Source: Achatina immaculata (Eukaryota; Mollusca; Gastropoda; Stylommatophora; Achatinidae). From it: a stretch of DNA of 64,000 bases. A program made the translations under genes and the position numbers. The notes below the pieces were generated by a model, which was given only the letters and a program-made list of their open reading frames with translations, did no database searches and was not told the origin of the DNA. Positions 1 to 11,424 of the stretch are shown here, piece by piece (the stretch's first letter is position 1; each line of letters begins with the position of its first letter). The DNA is taken from NCBI GenBank assembly GCA_009760885.1, contig CM019701.1, positions 36,408,697 to 36,472,696 of the forward strand. Reading direction: 5' to 3'.

Positions 1-388
1 GGTATCAGGATATAAAACGAGAGGTATAACAAGGATGTTTACTGTCACTTGATCTATTCTCATTATACAGCGAAAACATCGCGAGAGGCATTAAAATAAA
101 TACGGAAGGCCATAATATCATCAATCTGAGATTGCGGATAGTTCTAATAGCAGAAAGCGAAAGTAGTGTGCAGAAATTTGTGAACAAGATTAATTAAGAT
201 AATAAAAGAGGTTAAGAGCTAAACAGCAACACGACAGAAAAAAGATGCTATCATAAAAGAATAAATATACCAGAGTGTAATATCTCTTCAAAAAGGAACA
301 CACTGACACAAGTAAATAAAGTACAAAGGAAGAATAATGACAGCTGATTAGAAGTGCATAAATTAAGTAAAATCACGATAAGCAATCA
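1..388. other. AT-rich stretch, no gene recognised
   Basis: Low-complexity AT-rich DNA. Only a frame of about 60 codons is present and it has no recognisable motif. Nothing else is supported. Confidence 0.5.
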
Positions 389-1271
389 GGGTTGCCGTGC
401 GGCTTCGATGTGAAAAAGGTGATGGAAAGGATAAAGTGAAGCTTAATCGGTATGCCCAGTAGTCTCGCGGCGAGAGCTACTCATACCACGGCACCTCTGC
501 TTTAGAGGCCGGCCACGTCCGTTCTACATCCATACTGGTGAAATATGCCTAAACCGGCTTAAACCGGGGGTGAAACTTGTTGGCTACTGAAGTCACGGTA
601 CCTCCGCTTTAGAGGCCGGTCACGTCCTAAACACGCCCATCCTGGGATAATATGCCAGGTTCAACCCAGGGGTGGAAGTTACTAGTGACGAGGATTCGTC
701 CTCCTGGACAAAAGCTCCATCCTAGTCACAACTAGGAAGGGTAGCGGCCACGACCATAAAATGCTGAAGTCGGAGACATTGGACCAGTGCAGTCTAGATA
801 GGCAACCACCTCTCACCCGGCGGGGATGTATGCATGTCCTAATCACGCTGAGGTTTTCCAGTGAGAAAGTCCAACGCTGGACTGGATGGGCAACCACCTC
901 TCACCCGGCGGGGATACACGGGCATCCCAAAACACATCGAGTTTTCCGGTAAGAAAGCCCAACTCTAGGCTAGATGGGTAACCACCTCTCACCCAGCGGT
1001 GATATACTCATATCCAAAACACATCGAGGTTTTCCGGTGAGAAAGTCCAACTCTAGATTAAACTGGTGCAATGAAAACCACAGTGTCACGCAATCCCGCT
1101 TCTGAGACCCACTAAGAATACAGGCTCAAGCTCTGCGATACTCTGAACCTCTTGTGGTCCTCTCGTGGATCTTGTGTGGGAAAGGGACCACGGGACTTAC
1201 TGAGGACCACAGGAGTAAATTCAGCAGGATCACGGGGCGGTCTTGGTGGTAGAAGCGAACGAAGAAGAAGA
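389..1271 (+). repeat. GAA-tailed modular element, copy 1 (5'-truncated)
   Basis: First of three copies of a non-coding repeat; the others are at 48,801-50,040 (minus) and 60,487-61,810. It enters the family consensus at GGTTGCCGTGCGG. Two 107-bp A modules follow (near-identical cores at about 491 and 598), then a linker, then three 88-bp B modules (CTCACCC cores at 812, 900 and 988). A unique 3' segment begins near AAACTGGTGCAATGAAAACC, and the element ends in a short GAAGAAGAAG tail. The 5' part present in the other two copies (about 300 bp) is missing, as in 5'-truncated retrotransposed copies. No long reading frame exists on either strand. No convincing target-site duplication was found for this copy. 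The class is unknown; a LINE-mobilised non-autonomous element is my inference from the tail and the truncation. Confidence 0.75.
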
Positions 1272-1289
1272 TAGAAAAGCAAACGAAAA

Positions 1290-1646
1290 AGTGGTTTTGG
1301 AGAATGATGCATCTAATAAGCTGGACAGACAGAAAAGCAAACGAAGAGGCCCTCAAAGAAGTTTCTGAACTACAAAAAGTAGCTAAAATTATAAAAATAC
1401 GACTATCAAAGTTTCTTGGGCATGTCATGAGAAGACAGAAGTTGAAGAATCTAGTAATGAGTGGAAAGCTCAAGGGAAAAAAAGAAAAGAAGAGAAAAAT
1501 ATATCAGTGGACTGACCAAGTGGCTTGGAAAAAAGAAAAACAAGTGAATTGATGAGAAACAAGGATTGCAGAAAATGAAGAAACATGATTGCTAACGCTA
1601 TTTGGTACGGCACAGAATAATAACAACAATAATAATAATAATAATA
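1290..1646 (+). pseudogene. LINE-H fragment: C-terminal end of a non-LTR reverse transcriptase
   Basis: A frame from 1304 reads SWTDRKANEEALKEV, then KFLGHVMRRQKLKNLVMSGKL, then a basic stretch and QWTDQVAW, before stopping at 1552. That order (SWTD, NEE, FxGHxMRR, basic box) is the conserved C-terminal segment of many APE-type non-LTR retrotransposon proteins, RTE-like in style. The RT core is absent. After the stop comes degenerate coding sequence and a CAA/AAT simple-repeat tail (1618-1646), as expected for a retrotransposed 3' end. It lies directly after the GAA-tailed element. Related shorter pieces are at 31,130 and 58,250. Confidence 0.6.
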
Positions 1647-2563
1647 AATCTTTATATCTGAGCCTTCAGTGAATGTAATCATTTTGCTGGAGGAAAGTCT
1701 TGCATCCATGCTGGTGGCTGTTGATCGATCAGGGTACAGGTTGCCAGGTCTGGAAGTTCATCATGTCTTTCTCACCAACATTTCTAGCTTTTGATTTAAA
1801 GTGAGAAGTGTGCTACTCTTTCTTTCACCTGCATATAAAGGGCTACTGGATGTTTTTTCATAGCGCAGTTGCTGTATAATAAGAATTAGAAAGTTAGAAA
1901 TATTGCGAGAATTACCAGAATGTGAAACCGAGACACAAAGTGTGTAAAAGCAGAAAAATGACTTCCATTGACGCGCTCTGTGCAATGTTACCCCTAGAAA
2001 ATTGCCGAAAGAAGAAATTACATTCTGAATGTTATAAACATGAATATGTTGGGAGGAAAAGCGCGGTATTTGCGAAACGCAGTAAAACGAGGCATATAAA
2101 TCAAGTTTTATACCTGCAATATAGAAATACTCCGAAATGTCCAAGCATGTCAACATCGACATTACTTTCCTTTGTTTAGTCTCCACTGTTTTCTATTTAT
2201 TCGTTCTACAATCATTCTCATTACAAGATAGATCACTGTGAGCAATTATAGGAATGAAATGTTTACCTGAAACTTTAAATATTTCTAGTATCTGCATTAT
2301 GAATATTTTGAAAACTGGCATCAGGTACGATAAAGAGTAGAATAAGATGGGTTTCCTAATTATGTCGAAGGGAAAAAGAGGCCGGTTTTTCAATAAGCTC
2401 CATCAACACAGAGAAAACGCTGCCCAAGCTAAAGTAACGGAAAACTGCGTAGAGGTAAACAACATCTTTCCCAGCTCCGGGAAACTTTATAATTCCAAGA
2501 GCATGGATGACTAGAGAGCCTTTATCTTTATCCGTACCCTATGCTCTCTAGGAAGTGAAAGGC
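1647..2563. other. No gene recognised
   Basis: Mixed AT-rich sequence. Overlapping frames on opposite strands (longest 141 codons, minus, 1761-2186) show no family motif and have compositional features of chance frames. Confidence 0.4.
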
Positions 2564-2586
2564 GATGATGATGATGATGATGATGA
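2564..2586. repeat. (GAT)n microsatellite
   Basis: Seven to eight GAT repeats immediately before the 46-bp minisatellite. It could be the simple-repeat tail of an unrecognised retroelement. Confidence 0.8.
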
Positions 2587-2598
2587 GAAGCTTTATTT

Positions 2599-3035
2599 AA
2601 TGCCAGTGCTTTATAGTCACTTCAGCACACTCCACATCCTTTTTAATGCCAGTGCTTTATAGTCACTTCAGCACACTCCACATCCTTTTTAATGCCAGTG
2701 CTTTATAGTCACTTCAGCACACTCCACATCCTTTTTAATGCCAGTGCTTTATAGTCGCTTCAGCACACTCCACATCCTTTTTAATGCCAGTGCTTTATAG
2801 TCACTTCAGCACACTCCACATCCTTTTTAATGCCAGTGCTTTATAGTCACTTCAGCACACTCCACATCCTTTTTAATGCCAGTGCTTTATAGTCACTTCA
2901 GCACACTCCACATCCTTTTTAATGCCAGTGCTTTATAGTCACTTCAGTACACTCCACATCCTTTTTAATGCCAGTGCTTCACAGCCGTGTCAAGCCACTC
3001 CCCATCCTACTTGATGCCAGTATTTCGTGGTCATG
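2599..3035. repeat. 46-bp minisatellite, about 9.5 copies
   Basis: The unit begins AATGCCAGTGCTTTATAG and repeats every 46 bp (starts at 2599, 2645, 2691 and so on to 2967). The first eight units are nearly identical, differing by single bases such as TAGTCGC for TAGTCAC. The last two units (from 2967) are diverged, the usual edge decay of a tandem array. Confidence 0.95.
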
Positions 3036-3294
3036 CCAACCTTAGATGTATTATTTTAATTCAGTTATTCCACACTGTTGTACTGTAACTGTACCTACAA
3101 AATGTCAAATGTTTCAATGTTTTATATCATTTCTGTCTCAACTCAAAAACGTACTACTGCGTGTTCTAAAATATTCATTTGATACTACACAGGCAGATCT
3201 GTGAGACTTGAACTTGATATTTGTTCTTATCTCTCCTCAGATTGTGGAGTTGCAATGTTATTTCACTAATATACCATCATCATCAACAGCATCC

Positions 3295-3412
3295 AGATGT
3301 CTACCACAGCATCCACATTCCCACCGCAGCTTTCACATCCCCACCACAGCTTCTACATCCCCACCACAACTTCCACATCCCACCACAACTTCCACATTCC
3401 CACAACAGGTTC
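3295..3412. repeat. Short CA-rich tandem repeat, ~18-20 bp unit
   Basis: Variants of CCACCACAACTTCCACATCC are repeated about six times with small length changes. The frames reading PTTASTSPPQLPHP across it are a by-product of the repeat, not a gene. Confidence 0.8.
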
Positions 3413-4441
3413 CAGTTTTAATGCTCTCATTTAAATAGTTCTGGATTCATATTGCTTTTTGTTTGATTACGCCTGCCATTACTCACTAACCCGCCACTGG
3501 TCTCTTTCCTGCAACAAAGCAGACAAGGTGTAGCGTTAAACAAAAAAGTGGCACGCACATTATTGGGCACTCGAAAATGTGTTTTAAAAATTTTTCAAAC
3601 TTCAAATTGCACTAATTAAAATTCTTAGTGGCATGCACAAAGATAGGTTTTAAAAATTTGCCAGTTTGGCACTCATCCTCAGCAAAGTTCTCCACTCTGC
3701 TCTAGTGGATTATTTTGATCTCCAATTAGAAAATAAAAAAATGTTCGGTTAGGCTGTTCGGCCGCTTTATATCCCAAATTGAATATAATATAGTTTTATT
3801 TTCTTTCGAAGTTTTCACTGTACGCAGCATTATATATGCTCAGTTCGTTACATGGTTCCATACACGTAAAAAAGGCAACATTCTTATTTATGCAGTATAA
3901 TAAAAGGCACTCACTTGATTTGTTAGTCGATATTGATGAAGTTTTGCTTGGTCGATGTAACGAAGCGTTTGCTGCAGTCTAGTTGATTCTAGATTGTTCA
4001 TGCGAGCTGCTCTTTGGACCCTTGACGAGTTATAACTAGCTAAGAGAGAGGACATGGTAGTGGTATGATTTCTCTCTTTTCTGGAAGAGATTCTGACCAC
4101 TATCTATATATCGGAATCGTATCTTGTTCCTTGTCAGAGAAGGTATCGCTCCGTCTGTTAGTTCTTGTAGATCTGAGAAAAAGTAGTCTACATATATAGC
4201 TGTTCAATTATCATAGTTACAGATACCGAACCTTGACCTCTGTCTATACTTGAGTTACACTTGTAGCTGTCTATACTATAGCATTCATGAACTGAACACT
4301 ATTGTTAATTATTGGCATTACTAATCAAAATCATTTTAGATTTCAGTAAAAACCTTATGCTGAGTCCAGGTGCATGATCACACTTGATGATGTCTGTCGT
4401 GAAGGTACATCACAGATGAAATAAACAACCAGAATTCAGAT
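3413..4441. other. No gene recognised
   Basis: AT-rich single-copy-looking DNA. A 70-codon minus frame at 3888-4100 has no recognisable motif. No repeat termini were found. Confidence 0.4.
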
Positions 4442-4600
4442 ATATTTAATGCTCATTTTCAACACTTATGATATCTTTAATATTCGGTTTCAACACTTGA
4501 GATATTTTTAATATTTGGTTTCAATACTTGGGATATTTTTAATATTTGGTTTCAATACTTGGGATATTTTTAATATTTGGTTTCAATACTTGGGATATTT
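4442..4600. repeat. 31-bp minisatellite, about 5 copies
   Basis: The unit contains TTTCAATACTTGGGATATTT and recurs every 31 bp (GATATT at 4501, 4532, 4563 and 4594). Units at the left edge are more diverged (AACACTTATGATATC). Highly AT-rich. Confidence 0.9.
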
Positions 4601-4700
4601 TCGAAATCATGCAGGATAATAAGAATTAAGTAGTATAATTTTAATATCTAGACATAAAAACTTTTATCTGTCTCTCTGTCTCTCACACACTTACACACAC

Positions 4701-5060
4701 ATATATCGCTCTTCAAAAATGAAACAACTAAAGAAGCTGTAACAGACAGAACTAAAACAATAAGATTTTTAAGGGCATGCATCTTTGCCATTGCAACATA
4801 TGCCTGTGATACCTAACAAAACAGATGAGAAACATATAAACGCCTTTGAATGTAAATGCTACAGAAGAGTTCTTCAAATATCATGGACAAAAAAGAACAA
4901 ATATATCCATACTCAAGAACTTAATGTTGAAGAAGGTTGGCTAGTAAGGAAGATTAAACAGAGAAAACTTAAATATTTTGGACATATTAAACGTTATGAT
5001 AATTTAGCGAAGACCGTCTTAGAAGGGTATATAATGGGAAAAAGAAAGAAAGGAAGACCG
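4701..5060 (+). pseudogene. LINE-A fragment: RT C-terminal region
   Basis: The frame at 4785-5060 reads AFECKCYRRVLQISWTKK, ELNVEEGWLVRKIKQRKLKY and FGHIKRYDNLAKTVLEGY, ending in a basic KRKKGRP box. This is the C-terminal part of an APE-type non-LTR RT protein. The same segment occurs at 9,874, 13,754, 52,876 and 59,129. Sequence just upstream (LRACIFAIATYAC) matches those copies out of frame. The copy breaks off inside the GRP box, where a (TA)n tract starts, so its usual 3' end and (AATG)n tail are missing. Confidence 0.8.
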
Positions 5061-5111
5061 TATATATATATATATATATATATATATAGGCCAGATCACA
5101 CACACACACAA
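5061..5111. repeat. (TA)n then (CA)n microsatellites
   Basis: A (TA)14 tract at 5061-5088 and a short (CA)n tract at 5096-5111. They sit at the junction between the broken LINE-A fragment and LINE-G, suggesting the junction formed or expanded through simple repeats. Confidence 0.9.
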
Positions 5112-5158
5112 AAGGAACTGGATATATTAACTGAACTGATGTTTGCAGACGACCAAAG

Positions 5159-5161
<3 letters not shown>
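5112..5161 (+). pseudogene. LINE-G fragment, 5' part: RT catalytic FADD segment
   Basis: The frame reads ELDILTELMFADDQS. FADD is the RT palm active-site motif (F/YxDD). The frame is cut immediately after the motif by the LINE-B insertion at 5162 and resumes after 6116. The last 11 bases (GACCAAAGCTT) are the left target-site duplication. Confidence 0.65.
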
Positions 5162-5198
<37 letters not shown>

Positions 5199-6116
5199 AA
5201 CCTTAAGTGTCCAGGGCACATGGGGCTTCCGCAAAGGTTTTCCACAAATGCCTGTCCTTCGCCTTTTTTTCTGCTCTTGCCCAGGTGAGCCCTCTATTGC
5301 TCAACATCGTTTCTGTTGTTCTTCTCCATGTCTCTTTTGGTCTACCCTTACTTCTGTTCCCCTGTGGTGTCCATCTTAGTGCTATTTTTGATAGTGAGTT
5401 ATCAGTCATTCGGAGCACATGTCCCAGCCATCGCCGGCGTCTTTCCTCAATAATTGCTGTCGGTGGCTTCATTTGCATTTCTGCCAACAAAATGTTATTT
5501 CTTATGGTGTTTGGCCAGAATATTGTCCTAATTCTTCGTAAACATTTAGTCTGGAAAGAATTCAACTTGTTTTTTTTAATGGTTTTGGTGATTTTCCAGC
5601 ATTCACTTCTATAGAATAGTATACTTAGAACATTACTCTTAAATATCCTGATTTTCGTATTCATGCTTAGTTTTTTTTAGATTTTCATATAGTCTGCAGC
5701 ACTGCAAAAGTCTGGTTTGCTCTAGCATGTCTGCTGTTGATGTCCTCTGTGCTGTCTCTATTTTCTACTACTCTACTGCCTAGATATACAAATTCGTTGA
5801 CCTCCTCCACTAACTTGCTGTCTACTCTGAGTACATTTCTGTTGTTCACATTTTATTTCATTAACTTTGTCTTTCCTACGTTGATCTTTAGTCCTATGTT
5901 GTTTGCATTCTGAGTTAGCTTGTTTATTTTATCTTGGATATCTTTGTGGCTGTTTGATAGTAGACAAATGTCGTCCGCAAAGTCAAGGTCCTCCAGCACT
6001 GTGTCAAGGGTCCATTGTAATCCTCTGCGTTTGTCTGATGTTGCCCCCTTCATTAACCAGTTTACTGCCAAGATGAATAATGTTGGTGACATGAGCTTAA
6101 TACAATAATGAGTTGG
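5162..6116 (-). pseudogene. LINE-B, 5'-truncated copy (955 bp) inserted in LINE-G
   Basis: Flanked by an 11-bp target-site duplication, GACCAAAGCTT (5151-5161 and 6117-6127). Read on the minus strand, the upstream part encodes the RT palm (SPTLFILAVNWLMKG, then DFADDICLL with FADD at 5970-5981). After a frame break comes the C-terminal domain: ECWKITKTI, KCLRRIRTIFWPN, RRRRWLGHVLRM and SKGRPKETWRRT, ending CALDT and stop at 5203. The 3' UTR is very short and the tail is (GA)n, seen as (TC)n at 5161-5196. It is a dead, 5'-truncated copy. The short 3' UTR, simple-repeat tail and C-terminal style fit RTE-like LINEs; clade assignment is inferred. Confidence 0.85.
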
Positions 6117-6545
6117 GACCAAAGCTTAATACATCAAAAAGATGAAGAATTACAAAATCGAAAGCAGCTGCAAAGAATAGAATGTGAAAATAAATATCGA
6201 GAAAACAGAAACAGTGGTGATAAGATGAATCAAAAGAGAAGGTAACTTTTATACAAATAACACCAACCTCAAGCATGTGACTGAATTCAAATATTTACAC
6301 AGGATGAAAACAATAAACACAGAACTCGATTGTAGAATTCATAAACCATACGTTACCTATCAACTTGCACCAATCCTAAAACATCCAAATATCTTGATGG
6401 ACATAAAATACAATTCTTTCAAACAATATTCACTTCGATTCTGTGCTATCAATGTCAAACATGGACACTCACAAAACGTCATGACAGAGAGATAACAACA
6501 AGCGAGATGAAATGCTGAAGAAAAATGATTTTAAAATAAGTTTCA
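6117..6545 (+). pseudogene. LINE-G fragment, 3' part: RT thumb and C-terminal region
   Basis: Continuation of the LINE-G RT after the LINE-B insertion. Frames contain INIEKTETVV, a TEFKYLHRM segment (usual form EFKYLGS), then VTYQLAPILKHPNILMDIK and, in another frame, CYQCQTWTLTKRH. These are the post-catalytic blocks of a non-LTR RT in the expected order. At least two frame changes and several stops make it a pseudogene. The first 11 bases are the right target-site duplication of LINE-B. Confidence 0.7.
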
Positions 6546-9500
6546 ACGGTGAATGCAGGATGTTGTGTTTGTCAAGAAGCCATTGTTAAAAAATGACCGT
6601 TTGTCTGCTTCATCATGTTTTTTTTTCCCACACGTATTCAGTTTCTGCGCACTACGTCAGTTAAATCCAGCCATGATTTATGCCTAACACTGTACAAATA
6701 CGCCAGGAAAAACAACATTTTCACCCAAATAAAAGTGAATATTATCATGCATATCAGTTTTATTGAATACATCTTTTTCTCAAACTTTAAAACTTCCATT
6801 ACAAGAAAAGTTTGGTTTTTTTTAATGGAGGCAAGATTAAAAACCTTTGCACCTTTTATCACAAAACCATCAACAATAAAACTCCTACCTTCATCTTATA
6901 GCCTCGATGTTTTTATGACGTTTTTAAAGACAATCTATAGTTTTCCCCATGCATATTAAGAACACAGGTTGTTACACCCAACGTCTTAGAGTAAATTTGC
7001 ACTTTTTTTTTTTAAGCCGGTTATGTGACAGTTATTCTATGCTATTTCAGAATAGAATATTGACACTGGCTAACAACATTGAAAGGCATTAGATTCTTGG
7101 AGCCTGATTGTTGTGACTTGTTCTTCAGATGTTTATATTTTTCCACCAAGTTTTTCGTGTTGTCCTGACTTCTTCTTCCAAAACTTTCCAGCGCTAGTGA
7201 TGTGCTGTCAGAGCCTCTTATGACACTAATAGCTGCCACAGACTTTGGATTGGTAAACTACAACTCACATTACGTGTGAATCATGCTTGTGTGGTAGTTT
7301 AGCGTGTCGACGTATGTGGGCGGCAATGTTCTAGAATCTAATGACTCTTTATAGCGAGGGGCCATATTTTCTGTTTTGAAGCACAGCTGTTACAGACTTC
7401 ATCATGACAACTTACAACACACACACAGTGTTATATTACGGTAAAATCTAGTGATGTGCACGCACGCACATACACACACATATAAATATGCTCAATTGGT
7501 GACTTTTTATTGTGTCATCATGATAGACTGTCCTTGATTTTGTCCTTGTGGTTTTCCCCTGCCTCTCTTCCCATTTATCTTTTCTGTTGTCGTGGTGTTT
7601 TCAAACTCTCTTCTTCTCATTATAGACATAATATGAGATACGACAGTTGTTTTCTTATGGATTTGACCGTTGTTTCCTTATGGATTTAATTATGTTCCTT
7701 CCTACATCTGCTTTTTTTAAAGACATTCTCTATTTGTCATCTTAGCTGTCCATGATGTGGTGTGCTATTCTGCTCTAAATTGTTTATTATTTTATTTAAA
7801 AGCATTGCATATGAATGCTACTGCAGACAGAAAGAATGATTATTTTTGGCGTTAGACCAAACGGCTTACATTTGGCATTAGGTAAAATTGATGTATGTCA
7901 GCAGTTTGATAGTTTTGAACGAACGTTCACTATGGTAATGAGGATAATCATGCGATAATATCTGGACTTTGTTTCTGTGTTATTCTGAATGTTGGAGCTG
8001 TGAAGAAAGCTCCAGTTAGCTATAATTATGGCTACCGTATCTAATCCATAGCTCTAGTCAGGGGCGTAGCTACCATTATGTTAACCTAGGCAGCCATCAT
8101 GCCCATAGACTTCAAAGGCGTGGATTACATAACTGTTCGGGCAGTATTTCACATAGATTTTTGTTCACAATGTAAAAACATAAAGACCGCGTTAGTGCTA
8201 CTTTGGTGAAGAAAAAATGTTATAAAAACAGGTACGTGTCATTTTCTAGACAACACAGCAGTGTTGAAGCTTTTGTGAAGACTGACGGCATATAGTTTAA
8301 AGTTTCGTTAAATTTCACTCTAAATTACAACTAACCAAAGTTATAGAGTTTGTCTATAGTTCTAGTCAGGGCCATATTCTTACTGTTTTTTATTTCTTTC
8401 ACGTCTAAAGTAATTTGTCTTCTCTTTCTCGAGGAGAGTCATACATACCGTTCTCTAACACAGCCATTACAAAACACTTGACAAACAAAGTTAGCATGAT
8501 ATCAGATACTGATACATTTCATAGGAAAAATATTACACAACCGAACTAAATAAAGTATCCCAGATTGGTCAATGTATTTTTCTTTGGCAAACGAAGAGAA
8601 GCATCACACCTCATCAAATTTTTCTTGACACAAACAGGACTAATGTTCCAATTTTGCAAACACAAGTAATAGATTTGTTATCCACCTCACATTATAAGCA
8701 AAAACTACGTCTCTTTTTTTTGTTGGAACTTTTTTTTTGTTAAAATGTTATTCCTATGTTACTCAGTATCACATACACAATCCAGACCGCCACAGCGAGT
8801 TCGATCGGCCAAAAGTTGTCTAGTTTCATAGGCTTTTATTGTAAAGCTAGAAAAAAACCCTAAAAAATAATTTCTTCTTATGCTACACGTCAACACAAAT
8901 TCCAGACTATAATGTCAGGAAACAAAATGGACTAATGTCTTACGTGAAGCCCAAGATAAGACCGACTCCCTAGGTAGAACATTCTAGTGGTAGGTCGAAG
9001 ATAGCAGCGATTACAAATGCAAATGACGCACGAAACGACCTAGACCACACTCAAGCTTTTTGGCGATGGCCGTGTATTTATTGACCCACTTAATCCTGGT
9101 ATTAAAGCTCTGTGAGAATAATTACTGCAATAACAAAATGAAACTGGAACATAATAAGACTGAAGTGCTGTTATTGCGCACTGAAATATAATTTAAACAG
9201 CTTTTAAAAAATTTGAACTGCAATTTAAAACTACACCTACAGTTTCTCTATACAACAAACAAGTACAAAATACAAATTTATCACAGTACACATTATGAAG
9301 ACGGGCACTGGTCCTGGTAACTACTGAAGGGTATAACCAGTTGTTCCTCGCATTGCGACACCTACTCTACTGATAATTTCTGTTGCGTTTACAACTCTTT
9401 CTAACACTTCCTACACAAGACTGTATTCAGCAGCTACTGCTGCGACTGCCATTTCATTTCAAGTAATTACTGCTATAATTTTATTTTGTGTTGGCAGCAA

Positions 9501-9873
9501 CTACTGCAACATACAAGAGCTAGGAAACTGTATGTTAGGCGGGAAAGACCCAATCAAATTTCACGCTAGAATCAAATTACAATTAAACTCGCCGTGCTAA
9601 GTATTTCTGCAGAGGATAGTTTTCTCAATTACAACATTTTTTTTTGTCTAGTCATTTTTTTTTCCTTCTTGAAGTGAATAATGTAAGAAAAGTATATTCC
9701 AGTAGTCATGATGCATAGAATAATTTTGCTTTGTTTCACAGCAATACATTATACACCTATGTACACAAACACGGAACCTCGACTTACCTGATGCACAACT
9801 GTATTTACATGAATATAAATAGTTGTCGTCCTCGTGTTCATGGCCAACATTTAGCAGACTCTATATAAGTCAA
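6546..9873. other. 3.3 kb with no gene recognised
   Basis: AT-rich DNA without a long frame or family motif. Noted inside are short (CA) and (TATA) runs near 7460-7490, several T-homopolymers, and an imperfect direct repeat with core TCTAGTCAGGG at about 8052 and 8360. The first of these reads into CAGGGGCGTAGCTAC, a sequence reminiscent of some DNA-transposon ends, but no partner terminus was found. Confidence 0.4.
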
Positions 9874-10106
9874 TATTTTGGACACATTAAACGTCATGAT
9901 AATCTAGAGAAGACCGTCTTGGAAGGGTACATAATGGGAAAAAGAAAGAGAGGAAGACCAAGGAGAAGATGGCTGCAAGACATCGTTGATGATCTGCAAA
10001 TGGATGCATCAGCAGCAGGCCATCTTGCTCACAACTGAAAGGCCTACAGGAGTGCTGTTAGGGAGGCAAAGTTCCGCAAGGGACATGCAAATGAATGAAT
10101 GATTGA
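9874..10106 (+). pseudogene. LINE-A, 233-bp 3' end with target-site duplication
   Basis: Very short 5'-truncated copy flanked by the 9-bp duplication ATAAGTCAA (9865-9873 and 10,107-10,115). It encodes YFGHIKRHDNLEKTVLEG, KRKRGRPRRRWLQDIVDDLQ and MDASAAGHLAHN, then a stop where other copies continue QEAYRSAV. The tail is ATGAATGAATGATTGA. It has the clean structure of target-primed reverse transcription with severe 5' truncation. Confidence 0.9.
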
Positions 10107-10115
10107 ATAAGTCAA

Positions 10116-11424
10116 ATCTAAGTGCAAGAACTGGGTTCATTCAGTCTGTTCGTAATGATTCGCCAGAACCGGTTATTACATTTTGTGGAGAAAAGTCTAA
10201 CCATACAAGAATTTGAAATGGTACGTGAACCTATTGTCAATTATTTGGAACGGTACAACCGATTACACTGATTTATGATTCACACTAAAGAATAATAATT
10301 CGTTCTTGGGGCAAATCAAGAGCAACCTGTACCTCAAAGTTCAGGTAGAACAGCGAATTCAGGCTCATCATATCTAATACAATAAATCAAATCTTACTTT
10401 GAGTGAGATCTTTGAGTTAGAAAACTTAGCTAGGTTTGGAATTTTAAAGTATGTCTTCTATAGCCCATAAATCACTATGCCACCTTCGCCCGCTTGTTTA
10501 GCGTTAAATGCCGGTTAAACGAATCAATAGTCTCTCTGGCACATTCAAAAACCCTTGTCACTAGGAGTGTTATTTCAGCACTTCTTTTCACTGATAGCCC
10601 TCCTCATTCACCTCTCTCTCCCCTCCTCCTACTTTCTTGTGTAGCGATAAGCTGAAGCTTATATAACCTACTTCATACTAAATAGTCCGCATACTTTCTT
10701 TGCTACGTTCGCATTACGCCGCACCTATTCTTCCGTATCACTGAAGATATTGTGTAATTATAAAGTCATTATTTAAATCTGGAATATATAGTAATATTGT
10801 ATTATATGTAAATAAATAAGCATAAATTCACCAGTACTGGTAGGTCTGAATCAGTTTCATTCCTAAACGCGAAAGCGAAGATATCTTTTTACTTTTAGAT
10901 AACATCATATATGAAAGTGGGTTCCTGATTCCCCAGTTTGTCTGGGACAAGGATCAAAGAACTGGAAAACTGGGGAAGTCAAGACTAATATTTGCAGGTT
11001 ATACACCACATGAGATGAAATGGTTAGTATTGGAACATGTGCCAACAGAAACCCAGTACTTTGAAATAGAATAGCTTGACATGATACTATACAAGACTAC
11101 GGAAAGGCAGAATGCCCGACATTTGAACGAGTTAATTAAATTTGGCCAGCTATGTGTTGTATGCCTAGCTGGCACTAATGAATTTGAAAATGTACATGAC
11201 CGTGTGCTTCCTCATAGTACAGCTACTACAACATACTGTTACTGCACTACTCGCGTAGTAACAACTTTCTCTCAGGAACATAACAAGACTTTACGATAAC
11301 ATCAATAGCCTACGATACTGACAGATATCACAATGGCTTTTCATGAGTCAGAGTCGATATTTAACTGTTTTACAAAAAAAAAACTTTAATGATGGGAAAC
11401 CAGATAAATCATTTTTGTATTTGA
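10116..11424. other. No gene recognised
   Basis: AT-rich sequence. A 72-codon plus frame (11,081-11,299) and weak frame continuity at 10,920-11,080 carry no motif I recognise. Part could be a decayed 5' section of the LINE-D copy that follows, but I cannot show this. Confidence 0.35.

Noticed and set aside
682..952. Small frames inside GAA-tailed copy 1 (and equivalents at 49,178 and 61,198 to 61,413)
   Set aside because: Conserved only because the DNA is repeated; frames differ in length between copies, run on either strand, and show no protein motif.
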